From positions 179,850 to 243,849 of the forward strand of contig LUPK01000032.1 in NCBI GenBank assembly GCA_001627335.1: DNA of 64,000 nucleotides, in the 5' to 3' direction. The DNA comes from Nocardioides sp. REDSEA-S33_B3. GTDB taxonomy: Bacteria; Actinomycetota; Actinomycetes; Propionibacteriales; Nocardioidaceae. The notes under the pieces are model-generated. The model was not told the DNA's origin and searched no databases. It worked only from the letters and a program-made list of their open reading frames with translations. A program made the position numbers and the translations under genes. This document shows positions 8,885 to 16,993 of the stretch, piece after piece. The stretch's first letter is position 1. Each line of letters starts with the position of its first letter.

Positions 8885-9982
8885 TCAGAGGTCGACGACG
8901 CAGTCACCGACGGGGGCCGAGACGCAGACACGGACCTCCTCGTCGGGCAGCGAGGACTCCTCGCCGGTGAGGACGTTGCGGACGGTGCCGCTGGACTTGG
9001 TGGCGGTGCAGGAGAAGCAGATGCCCATCCGGCAGCCGGAGGTCGGGCGCAGACCGAGCGCCTCGGCCTGCTCCAGCAGAGTGGCACCGGTGTTGGCGGC
9101 CTGCCTGCCCGCCCGGGAGAAGGCGACGTCGCCCTCGGCGGCACCCGAGGGCACCACGCTGGCCACGTTGAACAGCTCGGTGCGCAGGCGGGTCGAGTCG
9201 GCGTACGCCTCGCGGACCAGGTCCAGCATCGGGCCCGGGCCGCAGGCCCACGTGTCGGTCTCGGCGTACGCCGGCACGAGGCGACGCAGCTCGAACTCGC
9301 TGAACACGCTGCCGTGGCGCAGCACGACGTCGACGTCGTTGTCGGCCGCGGCGATCCCGGCCAGCTCGTCGGCGAAGATCTGGTCCTCGGCCGAGCGGGC
9401 GTAGTGCAGGAAGGTGACGCGGCGGCCGGCGCGACCGTCGTACCCGTCGCGCAGCAGGGTGCGCAGGATCGCCATGGCCGGGGTGATGCCCGAGCCGCCG
9501 GTGAGGAAGAGCAGGTGGTTGTTGGTGGGGGTGGCCGGGCTCTCCTCGAGCACGAAGTCGCCCTCGGCCTGCGAGAGGTGGACGATGTCGCCGGGCTGGG
9601 CGCGCTCGACCAGCCAGCGCGAGACCGACTGGCCGGGACGGGCCTCGCCCTGCGCGCGGACGGTGATCGTGATGGTCTCCCCCGGCAGCGAGGCGGCCGA
9701 GGAGATCGTGAAGCAGCGGGTGGTGCGGCGGCTGCCCGGCAGGTCGACGCCGACCTGGACGTACTGCCCGGCACGGTGACCGCGCCAGGTGCTCGTCGGC
9801 TGGAGGGTGATCGTGGCGACCGGGTGCTCACCGCCGGTCTCGCGGTGGACCGAGAGGACGCGGGCGCGGACCTCGTTCGCCGCCCACATCGGGTTGATCT
9901 GCTCGGGGTAGCGGTCCACGCCGTGCGGGGAGGTGAGTGCGGCGACCGCGCGGGAGCGGAGGATGGTGCCGGCGAAGCTCAT
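8885..9982 (-). CDS. Ferredoxin reductase with C-terminal 2Fe-2S domain (desaturase electron donor)
   Basis: The 365-residue protein combines an FAD/NAD(P)H reductase module (FAD motif near RCFTISSA, 89-96; NAD(P) motif LTGGSGITPAMA) with a plant-type 2Fe-2S ferredoxin domain at the end. The cluster cysteines are Cys317, Cys322, Cys325 and Cys353 (C-x4-C-x2-C-x27-C). It should pass electrons from NAD(P)H to the desaturase encoded next. The ATG at 9982 is chosen because CAGGAGATGTC precedes it; a longer frame exists but lacks a better ribosome site. Transcription probably starts at the promoter proposed at 10019-10048. Confidence 0.9.
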   Translation of the reverse strand: MSFAGTILRSRAVAALTSPHGVDRYPEQINPMWAANEVRARVLSVHRETGGEHPVATITLQPTSTWRGHRAGQYVQVGVDLPGSRRTTRCFTISSAASLPGETITITVRAQGEARPGQSVSRWLVERAQPGDIVHLSQAEGDFVLEESPATPTNNHLLFLTGGSGITPAMAILRTLLRDGYDGRAGRRVTFLHYARSAEDQIFADELAGIAAADNDVDVVLRHGSVFSEFELRRLVPAYAETDTWACGPGPMLDLVREAYADSTRLRTELFNVASVVPSGAAEGDVAFSRAGRQAANTGATLLEQAEALGLRPTSGCRMGICFSCTATKSSGTVRNVLTGEESSLPDEEVRVCVSAPVGDCVVDL

Positions 9983-10008
9983 GACATCTCCTGTCGTGGG
10001 TGAACGTC

Positions 10009-10048
10009 CGTGCACTCAATGTTGCGGGAGTCCTCTTGCGAAGGTCAA
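10009..10048 (-). promoter_or_regulatory. Candidate promoter and operator for reductase-desaturase
   Basis: On the minus strand TTGACC (10043-10048) and CAACAT (10019-10024) are 18 bp apart. The 8-mer CGTGCACT lies at 10009-10016, near the expected start point, and is repeated at 10097-10104 close to the TetR gene. Both copies have the palindromic core GTGCAC. Binding by the TetR protein is inference. Confidence 0.4.
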
Positions 10049-10139
10049 GAACCACGCCGGTGACGCCGACCACCCCACCCCGTGAGCGTGGACACACGTG
10101 CACTGACAGGACGAACTGCCGGACCGATACGCTGGGCCG

Positions 10140-10790
10140 GTGAGCGAGACCCGCCCCGAGAGCCGACTCGAGCGCAAGGAGCGCACCCGACGCGCGATCC
10201 TCGACGCGGCCCTCGAGCTGTGCGAGGACTCCAGCCTCGTCGCCCTCTCCCTGCGCCAGGTCGCCGGACGCGTCGGCATCGTGCCCACCGGCTTCTACCG
10301 GCACTTCGAGTCGATCGAGTCCCTCGGCATGACCCTGGTCGACGAGTCCTTCGCCTCGCTGCGCGCCATGCTGCGCGACGTGCGCCGGATGGACCGCGAC
10401 TTCTCCGGTTCCTTCGCGGTCATCGTCGACCGCTCGGTCGAGATCCTGGTCGAGCACGTGGCCCGGCAGCGTGCGCACTTCGCCTTCATCGCCCGCGAGC
10501 GCACCGCCGGGCCGCCGGCCGTGCGCGACGCGATCCGGCACGAGATCGACCTGTGCGAGCGCGAGCTGGCCACCGACCTCGCCCGGATCCCGGGCACCGA
10601 CGCGTGGAGCGGCGAGGACCTGCGGATCCTGTCCAACCTCATCGTGCACGCGATGGTCTCCACCGCGGAGTCCCTCATCGCCGCCGCCGGGCGCCCGGCG
10701 ATGGAGGAGCAGATCGCCGCCACCGCCCGCACCCAGCTGCGCATGGTCATCATCGGGGCGCTGCAGTGGCGCTCCCGGGCCGGCGACTAG
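10140..10790 (+). CDS. TetR family transcriptional regulator
   Basis: A 216-residue protein with an N-terminal helix-turn-helix (about 18-62, including SLRQVAGRVGIVPTGFYRHF) and an all-helical ligand-binding remainder. It diverges from the reductase-desaturase pair, sharing a 157-bp gap that holds a repeated GTGCAC-centred motif. TetR proteins next to desaturases often sense acyl-CoA; this is the likely job here but the ligand cannot be read from sequence. The start is GTG. The stop overlaps the stop of the convergent SDR gene by four bases. Confidence 0.85.
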   Translation: MSETRPESRLERKERTRRAILDAALELCEDSSLVALSLRQVAGRVGIVPTGFYRHFESIESLGMTLVDESFASLRAMLRDVRRMDRDFSGSFAVIVDRSVEILVEHVARQRAHFAFIARERTAGPPAVRDAIRHEIDLCERELATDLARIPGTDAWSGEDLRILSNLIVHAMVSTAESLIAAAGRPAMEEQIAATARTQLRMVIIGALQWRSRAGD

Positions 10791-11464
10791 CGCGGCTTGA
10801 CGGTCAGGTCGGGGATCGTGGCGTCCCCAGGCAGGTCGAGGACGTGCAGGATCGCCTCGACGACGGTCGAGGGCTGGACCCAGTCCGCGGCGTCGTACTC
10901 CTTGCCCTCCTGGGCGTGCACCTTCTCCTGCATGGGCGTGGCCGTCCGACCCGGGTAGACCGAGCTCACCCGGACACCGTGCGGGGCCTCCTCGCCGCGC
11001 AGGGAGTCGGCGAAGGCACGCAGGCCGTGCTTGGACGCGGCGTACGCCGACCACTGCGGGTGGGCGAACAGCCCGGCGCCGGAGTTGACCAGGACCACCG
11101 TGCCCCGGGCCGCTCGCAGCGCCGGCAGGGCGACCCGCGTGAGCACCGCCGGCGCCACCAGGTTGACCTGGAGCTGCTCGGTCCAGGCCTGCACCGACAG
11201 GTCGGCGACCGCGCCGAGCTCCACGACGCCGGCCGCGTGCACCACCGAGTCGAGCCGCTCCGGCAGGTCCAGCGCCTCGGCGTCGCCCGGCGACGCGAGG
11301 TCGGCGACGAGCGGCCGGGCGCCGGGAAGCACGGCGGCCATCTCCTCGGCCCGCTGCGCGCTGCGTGCGACGACGAGCACCTCGTCACCGCGCTCGAGCA
11401 GGGCGCCGGCGAGCAGCTCGCCGATGCCCGAGCCGGCGCCGGTCAGCAGGTGCGTGCGGGTCAC
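10787..11464 (-). CDS. Short-chain dehydrogenase/reductase
   Basis: A 225-residue classical SDR. The cofactor motif TGAGSGIG is at 8-15, and the catalytic set Ser128, Tyr141 and Lys145 (YAASK) is complete, so it should oxidise or reduce an alcohol/carbonyl group with NAD(P)(H). Substrate is unknown. The GTG start overlaps the stop of the upstream quinone-oxidoreductase-like gene (GTGA), so the two are translationally coupled. Its length is slightly below the usual 240-260 residues, with a short C-terminal substrate-binding region. Confidence 0.85.
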   Translation of the reverse strand: MTRTHLLTGAGSGIGELLAGALLERGDEVLVVARSAQRAEEMAAVLPGARPLVADLASPGDAEALDLPERLDSVVHAAGVVELGAVADLSVQAWTEQLQVNLVAPAVLTRVALPALRAARGTVVLVNSGAGLFAHPQWSAYAASKHGLRAFADSLRGEEAPHGVRVSSVYPGRTATPMQEKVHAQEGKEYDAADWVQPSTVVEAILHVLDLPGDATIPDLTVKPR

Positions 11465-12429
11465 CGGGCCAGGACGATCTTGCCGAACACGTCGCCCTCG
11501 ACCATCGCGGCGAAGCCGTCGGCGGCCTTCTCCATCGGCAGTGTCCTGTCGACGAGCGGGCGGGCGCCGGTGGCGTCCAGCAGCGAGACCAGCGAGGCCA
11601 GCTCGTCGCGGGTGCCCATGGTCGAGCCCACGACCGAGAGCTGGAGGAAGAAGATCCTGGTGAGCTCGGCGTCGTCGAGCTTCGGGCCCGAGGTGGTGCC
11701 GGAGATGACGATGGCGCCTCCGGGGCGCAGCGAGCGGATCGAGTGGGACCACGTGGCCCGGCCGACGGTCTCCATGACCGCGTCGACCTTGACCGGCAGG
11801 CGCGCGCCCGACTCGAAGACCTCGTGGGCACCGATCTCCAGCGCCCGGGCCCGCTTGGCCTCATCGCGGCTGGTGGCCAGCACCTTCAGCCCGGCCGCAC
11901 GCCCCAGGATGATGCAGGCGGTGGCGACGCCGCCGCCCGCGCCCTGCACGAGCACGGTGTCGCCGGCCTTGAGGCCGCCCCGCGTGAAGAGCATGCGGTA
12001 CGCCGTCAGCCACGCGGTCGGCAGGCAGGCGGCCTCCTCGAAGGACATCGAGGCCGGCTTGGGCACCACGTTGCGGCGCGGCACGACGACCTTGTCGGCG
12101 AAGGTGCCCTGGTGGCGCTCCGACAGCAGCGACCGCCGCGGGTCCAAGGTCTCGTCGCCGGTCCACGACGGGTCGCTGACGACGGCGTGCACGACGACCT
12201 CGCGGCCGTCCTCGTCGTAGCCCGCGGCGTCGCAGCCAAGGATCATCGGCAGCGACTCCTCCTTCAGCCCGACGCCCTTGAGCGACCACACGTCGTGGTG
12301 GTTGAGCGAGGCCGCCTGGACGGTGACCGTGGTCCACCCGTCGGGGGCCACCGGGTCGGGCCGCTCCCCCACGCGCAGCGCGGAGAGCGGGTCGTCGGCG
12401 GAGAAGGAGTCGGCGTAGACGGCGAACAT
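11461..12429 (-). CDS. Zinc-binding-type dehydrogenase / quinone oxidoreductase (MDR)
   Basis: A 322-residue medium-chain dehydrogenase/reductase. The N-terminal GroES-like domain contains NHHDVWSLKG and GCDAAG; the Rossmann domain contains VLVQGAGGGVATACI. The structural cysteine cluster of zinc alcohol dehydrogenases is missing, so it belongs with zinc-free quinone oxidoreductase or enoyl-reductase relatives that use NADPH. The substrate is not predictable. It is the first gene of the unit with the SDR gene. ATG start. Confidence 0.85.
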   Translation of the reverse strand: MFAVYADSFSADDPLSALRVGERPDPVAPDGWTTVTVQAASLNHHDVWSLKGVGLKEESLPMILGCDAAGYDEDGREVVVHAVVSDPSWTGDETLDPRRSLLSERHQGTFADKVVVPRRNVVPKPASMSFEEAACLPTAWLTAYRMLFTRGGLKAGDTVLVQGAGGGVATACIILGRAAGLKVLATSRDEAKRARALEIGAHEVFESGARLPVKVDAVMETVGRATWSHSIRSLRPGGAIVISGTTSGPKLDDAELTRIFFLQLSVVGSTMGTRDELASLVSLLDATGARPLVDRTLPMEKAADGFAAMVEGDVFGKIVLAR

Positions 12430-12453
12430 GGGAGCGACGCTACCGAGGCTCGA

Positions 12454-13659
12454 TCAACGCCGCGCCACCCCGTCGGCCCGCGCCGCCTCGGCCACGGCCG
12501 AGGAGACGGCGCCGGGCACGCGCGGGTCGAACGGGCCGGGGATGACGTAGTCCTCGCGCAGGTCCTCGCCGACCAGCTCGGCCAGCGCGGTGGCGGCCGC
12601 GAGCTTCATGCCCTCGGTGATCGCGGTGGCGTGGACGTCGAAGGCGCCGCGGAAGATGCCGGGGAAGGCCAGCACGTTGTTGATCTGGTTGGGGAAGTCC
12701 GAGCGACCCGTGGCCACGATCCGGGCGTACTTGTGGGCGATGTCGGGGTGCACCTCGGGGGTGGGGTTGGCCATCGCGAAGATGATCGCCTCCGGGGCCA
12801 TCCGGGCGACGTCCTCCTCGGGGATGGTGCCGCCGGAGACGCCGAGGTAGACGTCGGCGCCGTCCAGCGCCTCGGCGAGCGTGCCCGAGCGTCCCGTGCG
12901 GTCGGCGGTGATCTCGGCCAGCGCCTTCTTGACCGGCGTCAGGTCGTCGCGACCGGAGTGCACGACCCCCTTGCGGTCGGTGACCGCGATGTCCTCGATG
13001 CCGGCCTCGATGAGGATCTTGGCGATCGCCACGCCGGCGGCACCGGCACCGGAGATCACCACGCGGGTGGTGGCGTACTCGCGGCCGGTGAGCTTGAGCG
13101 CGTTCTGCAGCGCTGCCAGCGCGACGACGGCGGTGCCGTGCTGGTCGTCGTGGAAGACCGGGATGTCGAGGCGCTCCTTGAGCCGGTCCTCGATCTCGAA
13201 GCAGCGCGGCGCAGAGATGTCCTCGAGGTTGATGCCGCCGAAGCTCGGCGCCATCCGCGCGACGGTCTCGATGATCTCGTCGGTGTCGGTGGTGTCGAGG
13301 CAGATCGGGACGCCGTCGACGCCGCCGAACTGCTTGAACAGCACCGCCTTGCCCTCCATGACCGGCATCGCGGCGGCCGGGCCGATGTCGCCCAGGCCGA
13401 GGACGGCGGTGCCGTCGGTGACCACGGCGACGGTGTTGGGCACCCAGGTGTAGTGCTGGGTCATCGACGGGTCGGCCGCGATGGCCTCGCAGACCAGCGC
13501 CACACCGGGGGTGTAGGCGAGCGAGAGGTCCTCCTTGCCGGTCAGCGGCGTGGAGGAGATCCCCATCTTGCCGCCGACGTGGAGGTCGAAGACGGGGTCA
13601 CCCTCGTGCGGGTGGTGGGCTGCACGGAAGGGCTGCGGGGTGTTCGGCGACTCGGACAC
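12454..13659 (-). CDS. NAD(P)-dependent malic enzyme
   Basis: The 401-residue protein matches the short bacterial malic enzymes: [14 protein letters not shown] near the start with the catalytic tyrosine, [14 protein letters not shown] with the lysine, the metal-binding segment [22 protein letters not shown], and the nucleotide motif [14 protein letters not shown]. It converts malate to pyruvate and CO2 with reduction of NAD(P). The GTG start gives the conserved length; longer frames only add shadow sequence. It stands alone in this direction, between the MDR gene and sodX. Confidence 0.93.
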   Translation of the reverse strand: MSESPNTPQPFRAAHHPHEGDPVFDLHVGGKMGISSTPLTGKEDLSLAYTPGVALVCEAIAADPSMTQHYTWVPNTVAVVTDGTAVLGLGDIGPAAAMPVMEGKAVLFKQFGGVDGVPICLDTTDTDEIIETVARMAPSFGGINLEDISAPRCFEIEDRLKERLDIPVFHDDQHGTAVVALAALQNALKLTGREYATTRVVISGAGAAGVAIAKILIEAGIEDIAVTDRKGVVHSGRDDLTPVKKALAEITADRTGRSGTLAEALDGADVYLGVSGGTIPEEDVARMAPEAIIFAMANPTPEVHPDIAHKYARIVATGRSDFPNQINNVLAFPGIFRGAFDVHATAITEGMKLAAATALAELVGEDLREDYVIPGPFDPRVPGAVSSAVAEAARADGVARR

Positions 13660-13718
13660 GGCGGGCAGTCTGGCACAGCAGCAGGACCCCCCTGGGGGCC
13701 GTCTCGGGGTGCGATGGA

Positions 13719-14111
13719 TCACAGCCGCCGGGGTCGCGGCCACAGCCTGCCCACGACCACGGCCCGCACCCTCTCCTCCGGCACCGGACCGCGGTGCCGG
13801 GAGTCCACGCCGACCGCCGGGTCGTCGCTGAGCAGCCACCACCCCGCCGCACCGCTCGCCGTCGTACGCCGCTCGACGGCCCGCTTCACCGCGACCGTCC
13901 CGTCGGCCAGCTCCCCGACCACCACGTCGCCGGCCACGGGCGGGCGGCCGTGCACGACCACCAGCAGGTCCCCCGGGAGGAGGGTCGGGGCCATCGACGC
14001 GCCGCGGACCCGGGCCAGCCCCAGACGCCGGGCCGAGCCGAGTCGTGCCCAGGAGGCCCAGGAGGCCCAGGAGGCCCAGGAGGGTGGTCGTCGTCGCCAG
14101 GGTGGGTGCAC
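13719..14111 (-). CDS. sodX: Nickel superoxide dismutase maturation protease (S26 family)
   Basis: The recognisable part is short: GASMAPTLLPGDLLVV carries the nucleophile Ser and DGTVAVKRAVERR the Lys of the Ser/Lys dyad of S26 peptidases, followed by WWLLSDDPAVGVDSR. There is no membrane anchor. It is divergent from sodN and should remove the 14-residue leader of that protein so that the nickel hook is exposed. The start is uncertain: GTG at 14111 gives 130 residues but includes a Trp-Ala-Ser repeat made by a 9-bp tandem repeat (about 14053-14088); the true start may lie downstream of it. Confidence 0.75.
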   Translation of the reverse strand: MHPPWRRRPPSWASWASWASWARLGSARRLGLARVRGASMAPTLLPGDLLVVVHGRPPVAGDVVVGELADGTVAVKRAVERRTTASGAAGWWLLSDDPAVGVDSRHRGPVPEERVRAVVVGRLWPRPRRL

Positions 14112-14162
14112 GAGAGTAGTGTCCCAAGCGTTCGACACGGACGACCCGACGAGAGGATCCGC

Positions 14163-14564
14163 ATGTTCGCGAAGCTGTTCGCCCCCACGATCGAGGTCTC
14201 GGCCCACTGCGACCTGCCGTGCGGTGTCTACGACCCCGCCCAGGCCCGCATCGAGGCGGAGTCGGTCAAGGCGATCATCGCCAAGGCCAATGACAGCGAC
14301 GACCCCGACTTCAAGACCCGCGCGGTCCTGATCAAGGAGCAGCGCTCGGAGCTGGTCAAGCACCACCTGTGGGTGCTGTGGACCGACTACTTCAAGCCGC
14401 CGCACTTCGAGAAGTACCCCCAGCTGCACACGCTGGTGAACGAGGCCACCAAGCTCGCCGGCGCCTCCGGCACCAAGGGCACGATGGACGCCGAGGTCGC
14501 CGACCAGCTGCTGGCCAAGATCGACGAGATCGCCGAGATCTTCTGGGAGACCAAGAAGGCCTGA
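14163..14564 (+). CDS. sodN: Superoxide dismutase, nickel type
   Basis: The 133-residue product has the 14-residue propeptide MFAKLFAPTIEVSA followed by the nickel hook HCDLPCGVY, with His15, Cys16 and Cys20 as the metal ligands after cleavage. The rest is the four-helix bundle that assembles as a hexamer. The mature size of 119 residues matches the family. It disproportionates superoxide in the cytoplasm. GAGAGGA precedes the ATG. In Streptomyces this gene is induced by nickel; no regulator is seen here. The protease gene sodX is divergent, and a hairpin follows. Confidence 0.96.
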   Translation: MFAKLFAPTIEVSAHCDLPCGVYDPAQARIEAESVKAIIAKANDSDDPDFKTRAVLIKEQRSELVKHHLWVLWTDYFKPPHFEKYPQLHTLVNEATKLAGASGTKGTMDAEVADQLLAKIDEIAEIFWETKKA

Positions 14565-14580
14565 GTCGCGCCACGCGACC

Positions 14581-14610
14581 GGTCGGCCGGCCCCACCGGG
14601 CCGGCCGACC
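14581..14610 (+). terminator. Hairpin terminator after sodN
   Basis: A perfect 12-bp stem (14581-14592 with 14599-14610) closes a six-base loop, 16 bases after the sodN stop codon. Confidence 0.75.
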
Positions 14611-14652
14611 ACCCTTCCTCCGCATCCCACCGCACCCCCTGAGGACTGCTGC

Positions 14653-15066
14653 ATGACACTGCCCGGTCACACCGACCCGTCGGGCGCACGTCCCGACGTC
14701 GAGCTGCGCCTGCCCGCGGACGGCGCCTACGTGTCCGTGCTCCGCACCCTCACCGCCGGGCTCGCGGCCCGGCTCGACTTCACCATCGACGACATCGAGG
14801 ACCTCCGGATGGCGGTCGGCGAGGCCTGCGCGATGGTGCTGCCGGAGGCCGACCCGGGCACCGACCTCACCGGTCGCTTCGTGCTCGCGCCGGGCCGGCT
14901 CACCGTCTCGGTGGCCGTCGGCGCCTCGCAACCCTCCCCTCCGGACCACGACTCCTTCGCCTGGCAGGTGCTGACCACCCTGGCCAGCAGCGCCACCGTC
15001 AGCACCGCCGAGGGCGAGCTGGTCGTCACCCTCGTGATGACCCCCGACGCCGCCACGGGCGCGTGA
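14653..15066 (+). CDS. Anti-sigma regulatory factor (RsbW-like), probable partner of SigB
   Basis: A 137-residue protein with the HATPase-type fold of RsbW/UsfX: DFTIDDIEDLRMAVGEACAMVL is the N-box region. The asparagine that normally follows the EAC motif and holds Mg-ATP is replaced (EACAM instead of EACTN), and the glycine-rich ATP lid is not clear, so it may bind the sigma factor without working as a kinase. The stop overlaps the sigma gene start by four bases (GTGA), which strongly supports a sigma/anti-sigma pair. No anti-anti-sigma gene is nearby. Confidence 0.8.
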   Translation: MTLPGHTDPSGARPDVELRLPADGAYVSVLRTLTAGLAARLDFTIDDIEDLRMAVGEACAMVLPEADPGTDLTGRFVLAPGRLTVSVAVGASQPSPPDHDSFAWQVLTTLASSATVSTAEGELVVTLVMTPDAATGA

Positions 15067-15944
15067 TCGTGTCCGCGGCCCCCGGCCCGGACACCCCGGC
15101 CACCCCGCTGCCCGACGTCGCCCTTCCCGACGTCCCGGACCCGCCCGAGGCCACCGAGGCCGCGGACGTGCGCCGGCAGAGCATCGAGGAGACCCGCCGA
15201 CGCAGCGCCGAGCTGTTCGCCGACTTCCTCGACGAGGGCGCCTCCGCCGCCAGCCGCGAGGCCGCCCGCGACGCCCTGGTCCGCCTCCACCTGCCCCTGG
15301 TCGAGCACTGCGCCCGACGCTTCCGCAACCGCGGCGAGCCCTTCGAGGACCTCGTCCAGGTCGGCACGATCGGACTGATCAAGAGCGTCGACCGCTTCGA
15401 CACCGGCCGCGGCGTGGAGTTCTCGACCTACGCCACGCCCACCATCATCGGCGAGATCAAGCGCTACTTCCGCGACAAGGGCTGGGCCATCAGGGTCCCC
15501 CGCCGGTTGCAGGAGCTGCGCATGCAGATCGGCACCGCGACCGCCGAGCTGACCCAGTCCCTGGGTCGCTCCCCCACGGCCGCCGAGCTCGCGGGCCACA
15601 TCGGCTGCACGGTCGAGGAGATCGTGGAGGGCATCGAGTCCTCCAACGCCTACTCCACGCTCTCCCTGGACGCCTCCGACGACTCCGACGACGGCGCGGC
15701 GTCCATGCTCGACGCGCTCGGCGAGGTCGACGCCGGGCTCGAGCACGTCGAGGTGCGCGAGTCGATCAAGCCCCTGCTCGACCAGCTCGGCGCGCGCGAG
15801 AAGAAGATCCTGCTGCTGCGCTTCTTCAAGAACATGACCCAGAGCCAGATCGCCGAGGAGATCGGCGTCTCCCAGATGCACGTCTCCCGGCTGCTCAACC
15901 GCACCCTGGAGCAGCTGCGGGCCTCCCTGCAGAACGCGGAGTAG
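15063..15944 (+). CDS. RNA polymerase sigma factor, SigB/SigF family
   Basis: The 293-residue protein has sigma-70 region 2 (HLPLVEHCARRFRNRGEPFEDLVQVGTIGLIKSVDRFD, in part; about 80-115), region 3 with IRVPRRLQELR, and region 4 with a helix-turn-helix (TQSQIAEEIGVSQMHVSRLL). This arrangement is that of the general-stress group-3 sigma factors. The N-terminal 35 residues are acidic and Pro-rich. Translation is coupled to the preceding anti-sigma gene. Release probably depends on an anti-anti-sigma encoded elsewhere. Confidence 0.92.
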   Translation: MIVSAAPGPDTPATPLPDVALPDVPDPPEATEAADVRRQSIEETRRRSAELFADFLDEGASAASREAARDALVRLHLPLVEHCARRFRNRGEPFEDLVQVGTIGLIKSVDRFDTGRGVEFSTYATPTIIGEIKRYFRDKGWAIRVPRRLQELRMQIGTATAELTQSLGRSPTAAELAGHIGCTVEEIVEGIESSNAYSTLSLDASDDSDDGAASMLDALGEVDAGLEHVEVRESIKPLLDQLGAREKKILLLRFFKNMTQSQIAEEIGVSQMHVSRLLNRTLEQLRASLQNAE

Positions 15945-15980
15945 CCCGGGTAACCCAGGTATAGCCCGGGGTAGCCCGCA

Positions 15981-16433
15981 CTAGCCCCGGCGGTCGTCCT
16001 GGGGCCGGTCGTCGGGGAGGGTCCCCAGCGCCCGCATCGTGTCGGGGTGGAGCATCCCGGCCAACGCCACCAGCGCCGAGCCGACCAGGACCAGTGCGAC
16101 CAGCGGTGCGTCCTTGAGGTTCCAGGCCAGGCCCAGCGCGATCAGCTGGGCCAGGAGCAGCGGGCCCCGCGCCCACCCGGACAGCCGCAGCAGCCCCCAC
16201 GAGCAGCCCAGCACCGCGCCACCGGTCAGGGCGAAGAAGACCGCCGTCGAGATGCCGAGCGAGAGCCGCTCGGAGTCCACGCTGGCCGCCTCCAGCACCG
16301 CGAGCAGCAGCAGTGCGAGGCCCTCCAGCGCCCCGATGCTGGCCGCCACCACCAGGGGGGCGGGCCGGTTCTGGCCGTCAGGAGCGGTCTGGCCGGTCGG
16401 GTCCGGGGCGGCGTCGTCCACGGAGGGAGACAC
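15981..16433 (-). CDS. Unrecognised four-helix membrane protein
   Basis: A 150-residue protein with an acidic, Pro-rich cytoplasmic start and four predicted membrane segments (roughly 25-47, 57-78, 83-103, 107-127). I do not recognise a family. The GTG at 16433 is chosen because the hydrophobic part begins shortly after it; an in-frame start at 16508 would add 25 Arg-rich residues. It converges with the SigB gene. The 36-bp gap between them is made of short AGCCCGGG-like repeats. Confidence 0.6.
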   Translation of the reverse strand: MSPSVDDAAPDPTGQTAPDGQNRPAPLVVAASIGALEGLALLLLAVLEAASVDSERLSLGISTAVFFALTGGAVLGCSWGLLRLSGWARGPLLLAQLIALGLAWNLKDAPLVALVLVGSALVALAGMLHPDTMRALGTLPDDRPQDDRRG

Positions 16434-16523
16434 TAGTCGCCGGCTCCGGGTCGCCCGGCGGAGGTCGCCGGGGCCGGGACACCGGCCATAGCACGGCCCG
16501 CGCGACATCTCCGCGAAACACGG

Positions 16524-16552
16524 TTGTGACGTAGGAAACCAATGCTTAGCGC
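16524..16552 (+). promoter_or_regulatory. Candidate whiB1 promoter in a long AT-richer leader
   Basis: The 287 bp before whiB1 contain no gene and are lower in GC than the surroundings. TTGTGA (16524-16529) and TAGCGC (16547-16552) are 17 bp apart. The match at the second hexamer is weak. An inverted repeat GTTGA-N-TCAAC lies further downstream. Confidence 0.3.
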
Positions 16553-16720
16553 AGTAGGGGCTTGTTTAGCGATCCAATCCTTGCCACGCTGGTCGCTGCG
16601 CTTGAGGTTGAGTCAACTCCTGCATGCCCACCGGCGTGCCACGACCACCCGGCGACAGCGCCGCAGGCCCTGCCACCCCTGGCTTGCCCGGACGTAGAAG
16701 GAAAGAGGGATACCCCAGCC

Positions 16721-16972
16721 ATGGATTGGCGCCACCGTTCCGCCTGCCTCGACGAGGACCCCGAACTCTTCTTCCCGATCGGCAACACGGGTCCCGCGAT
16801 CCTCCAGATCGAGGAGGCCAAGCAGGTCTGCCGTCGCTGCGACGTGCGCGAGCAGTGCCTGCAGTGGGCTCTCGAGGCCGGCCAGGACCACGGGGTCTGG
16901 GGTGGCCTCAGCGAGGACGAGCGGCGTGCCCTGAAGCGTCGCACCTCCCGCGCCCGCGTCCGCACCGCCTGA
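16721..16972 (+). CDS. whiB1: WhiB1-type Fe-S transcription factor
   Basis: The 83-residue protein is very close in size and sequence to mycobacterial WhiB1. Four cysteines, Cys9, Cys37, Cys40 and Cys46, bind a 4Fe-4S cluster; GVWGG (58-62) contacts the primary sigma factor; a basic end (KRRTSRARVRT) binds DNA. WhiB1 is a nitric-oxide-sensitive essential regulator in mycobacteria. ATG at 16721 gives the conserved MDWRH start; the upstream frame is leader. It converges on pdtaS, as in M. tuberculosis. Confidence 0.93.
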   Translation: MDWRHRSACLDEDPELFFPIGNTGPAILQIEEAKQVCRRCDVREQCLQWALEAGQDHGVWGGLSEDERRALKRRTSRARVRTA

Positions 16973-16993
16973 GCCCCGACCCGCGCCACGGCC

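Noticed and set aside
7403..10003. Plus-strand ORF of 866 codons over the desaturase and reductase
   Set aside because: Antisense of two genes with intact catalytic motifs.
14053..14088. 9-bp tandem repeat as a mobile or regulatory array
   Set aside because: Only about four units, within a region that can code for the start of SodX; no other copy was seen.
16600..16640. GTTGA-N-TCAAC inverted repeat as a whiB1 operator
   Set aside because: Five-bp arms are too short to support a claim without conservation data.
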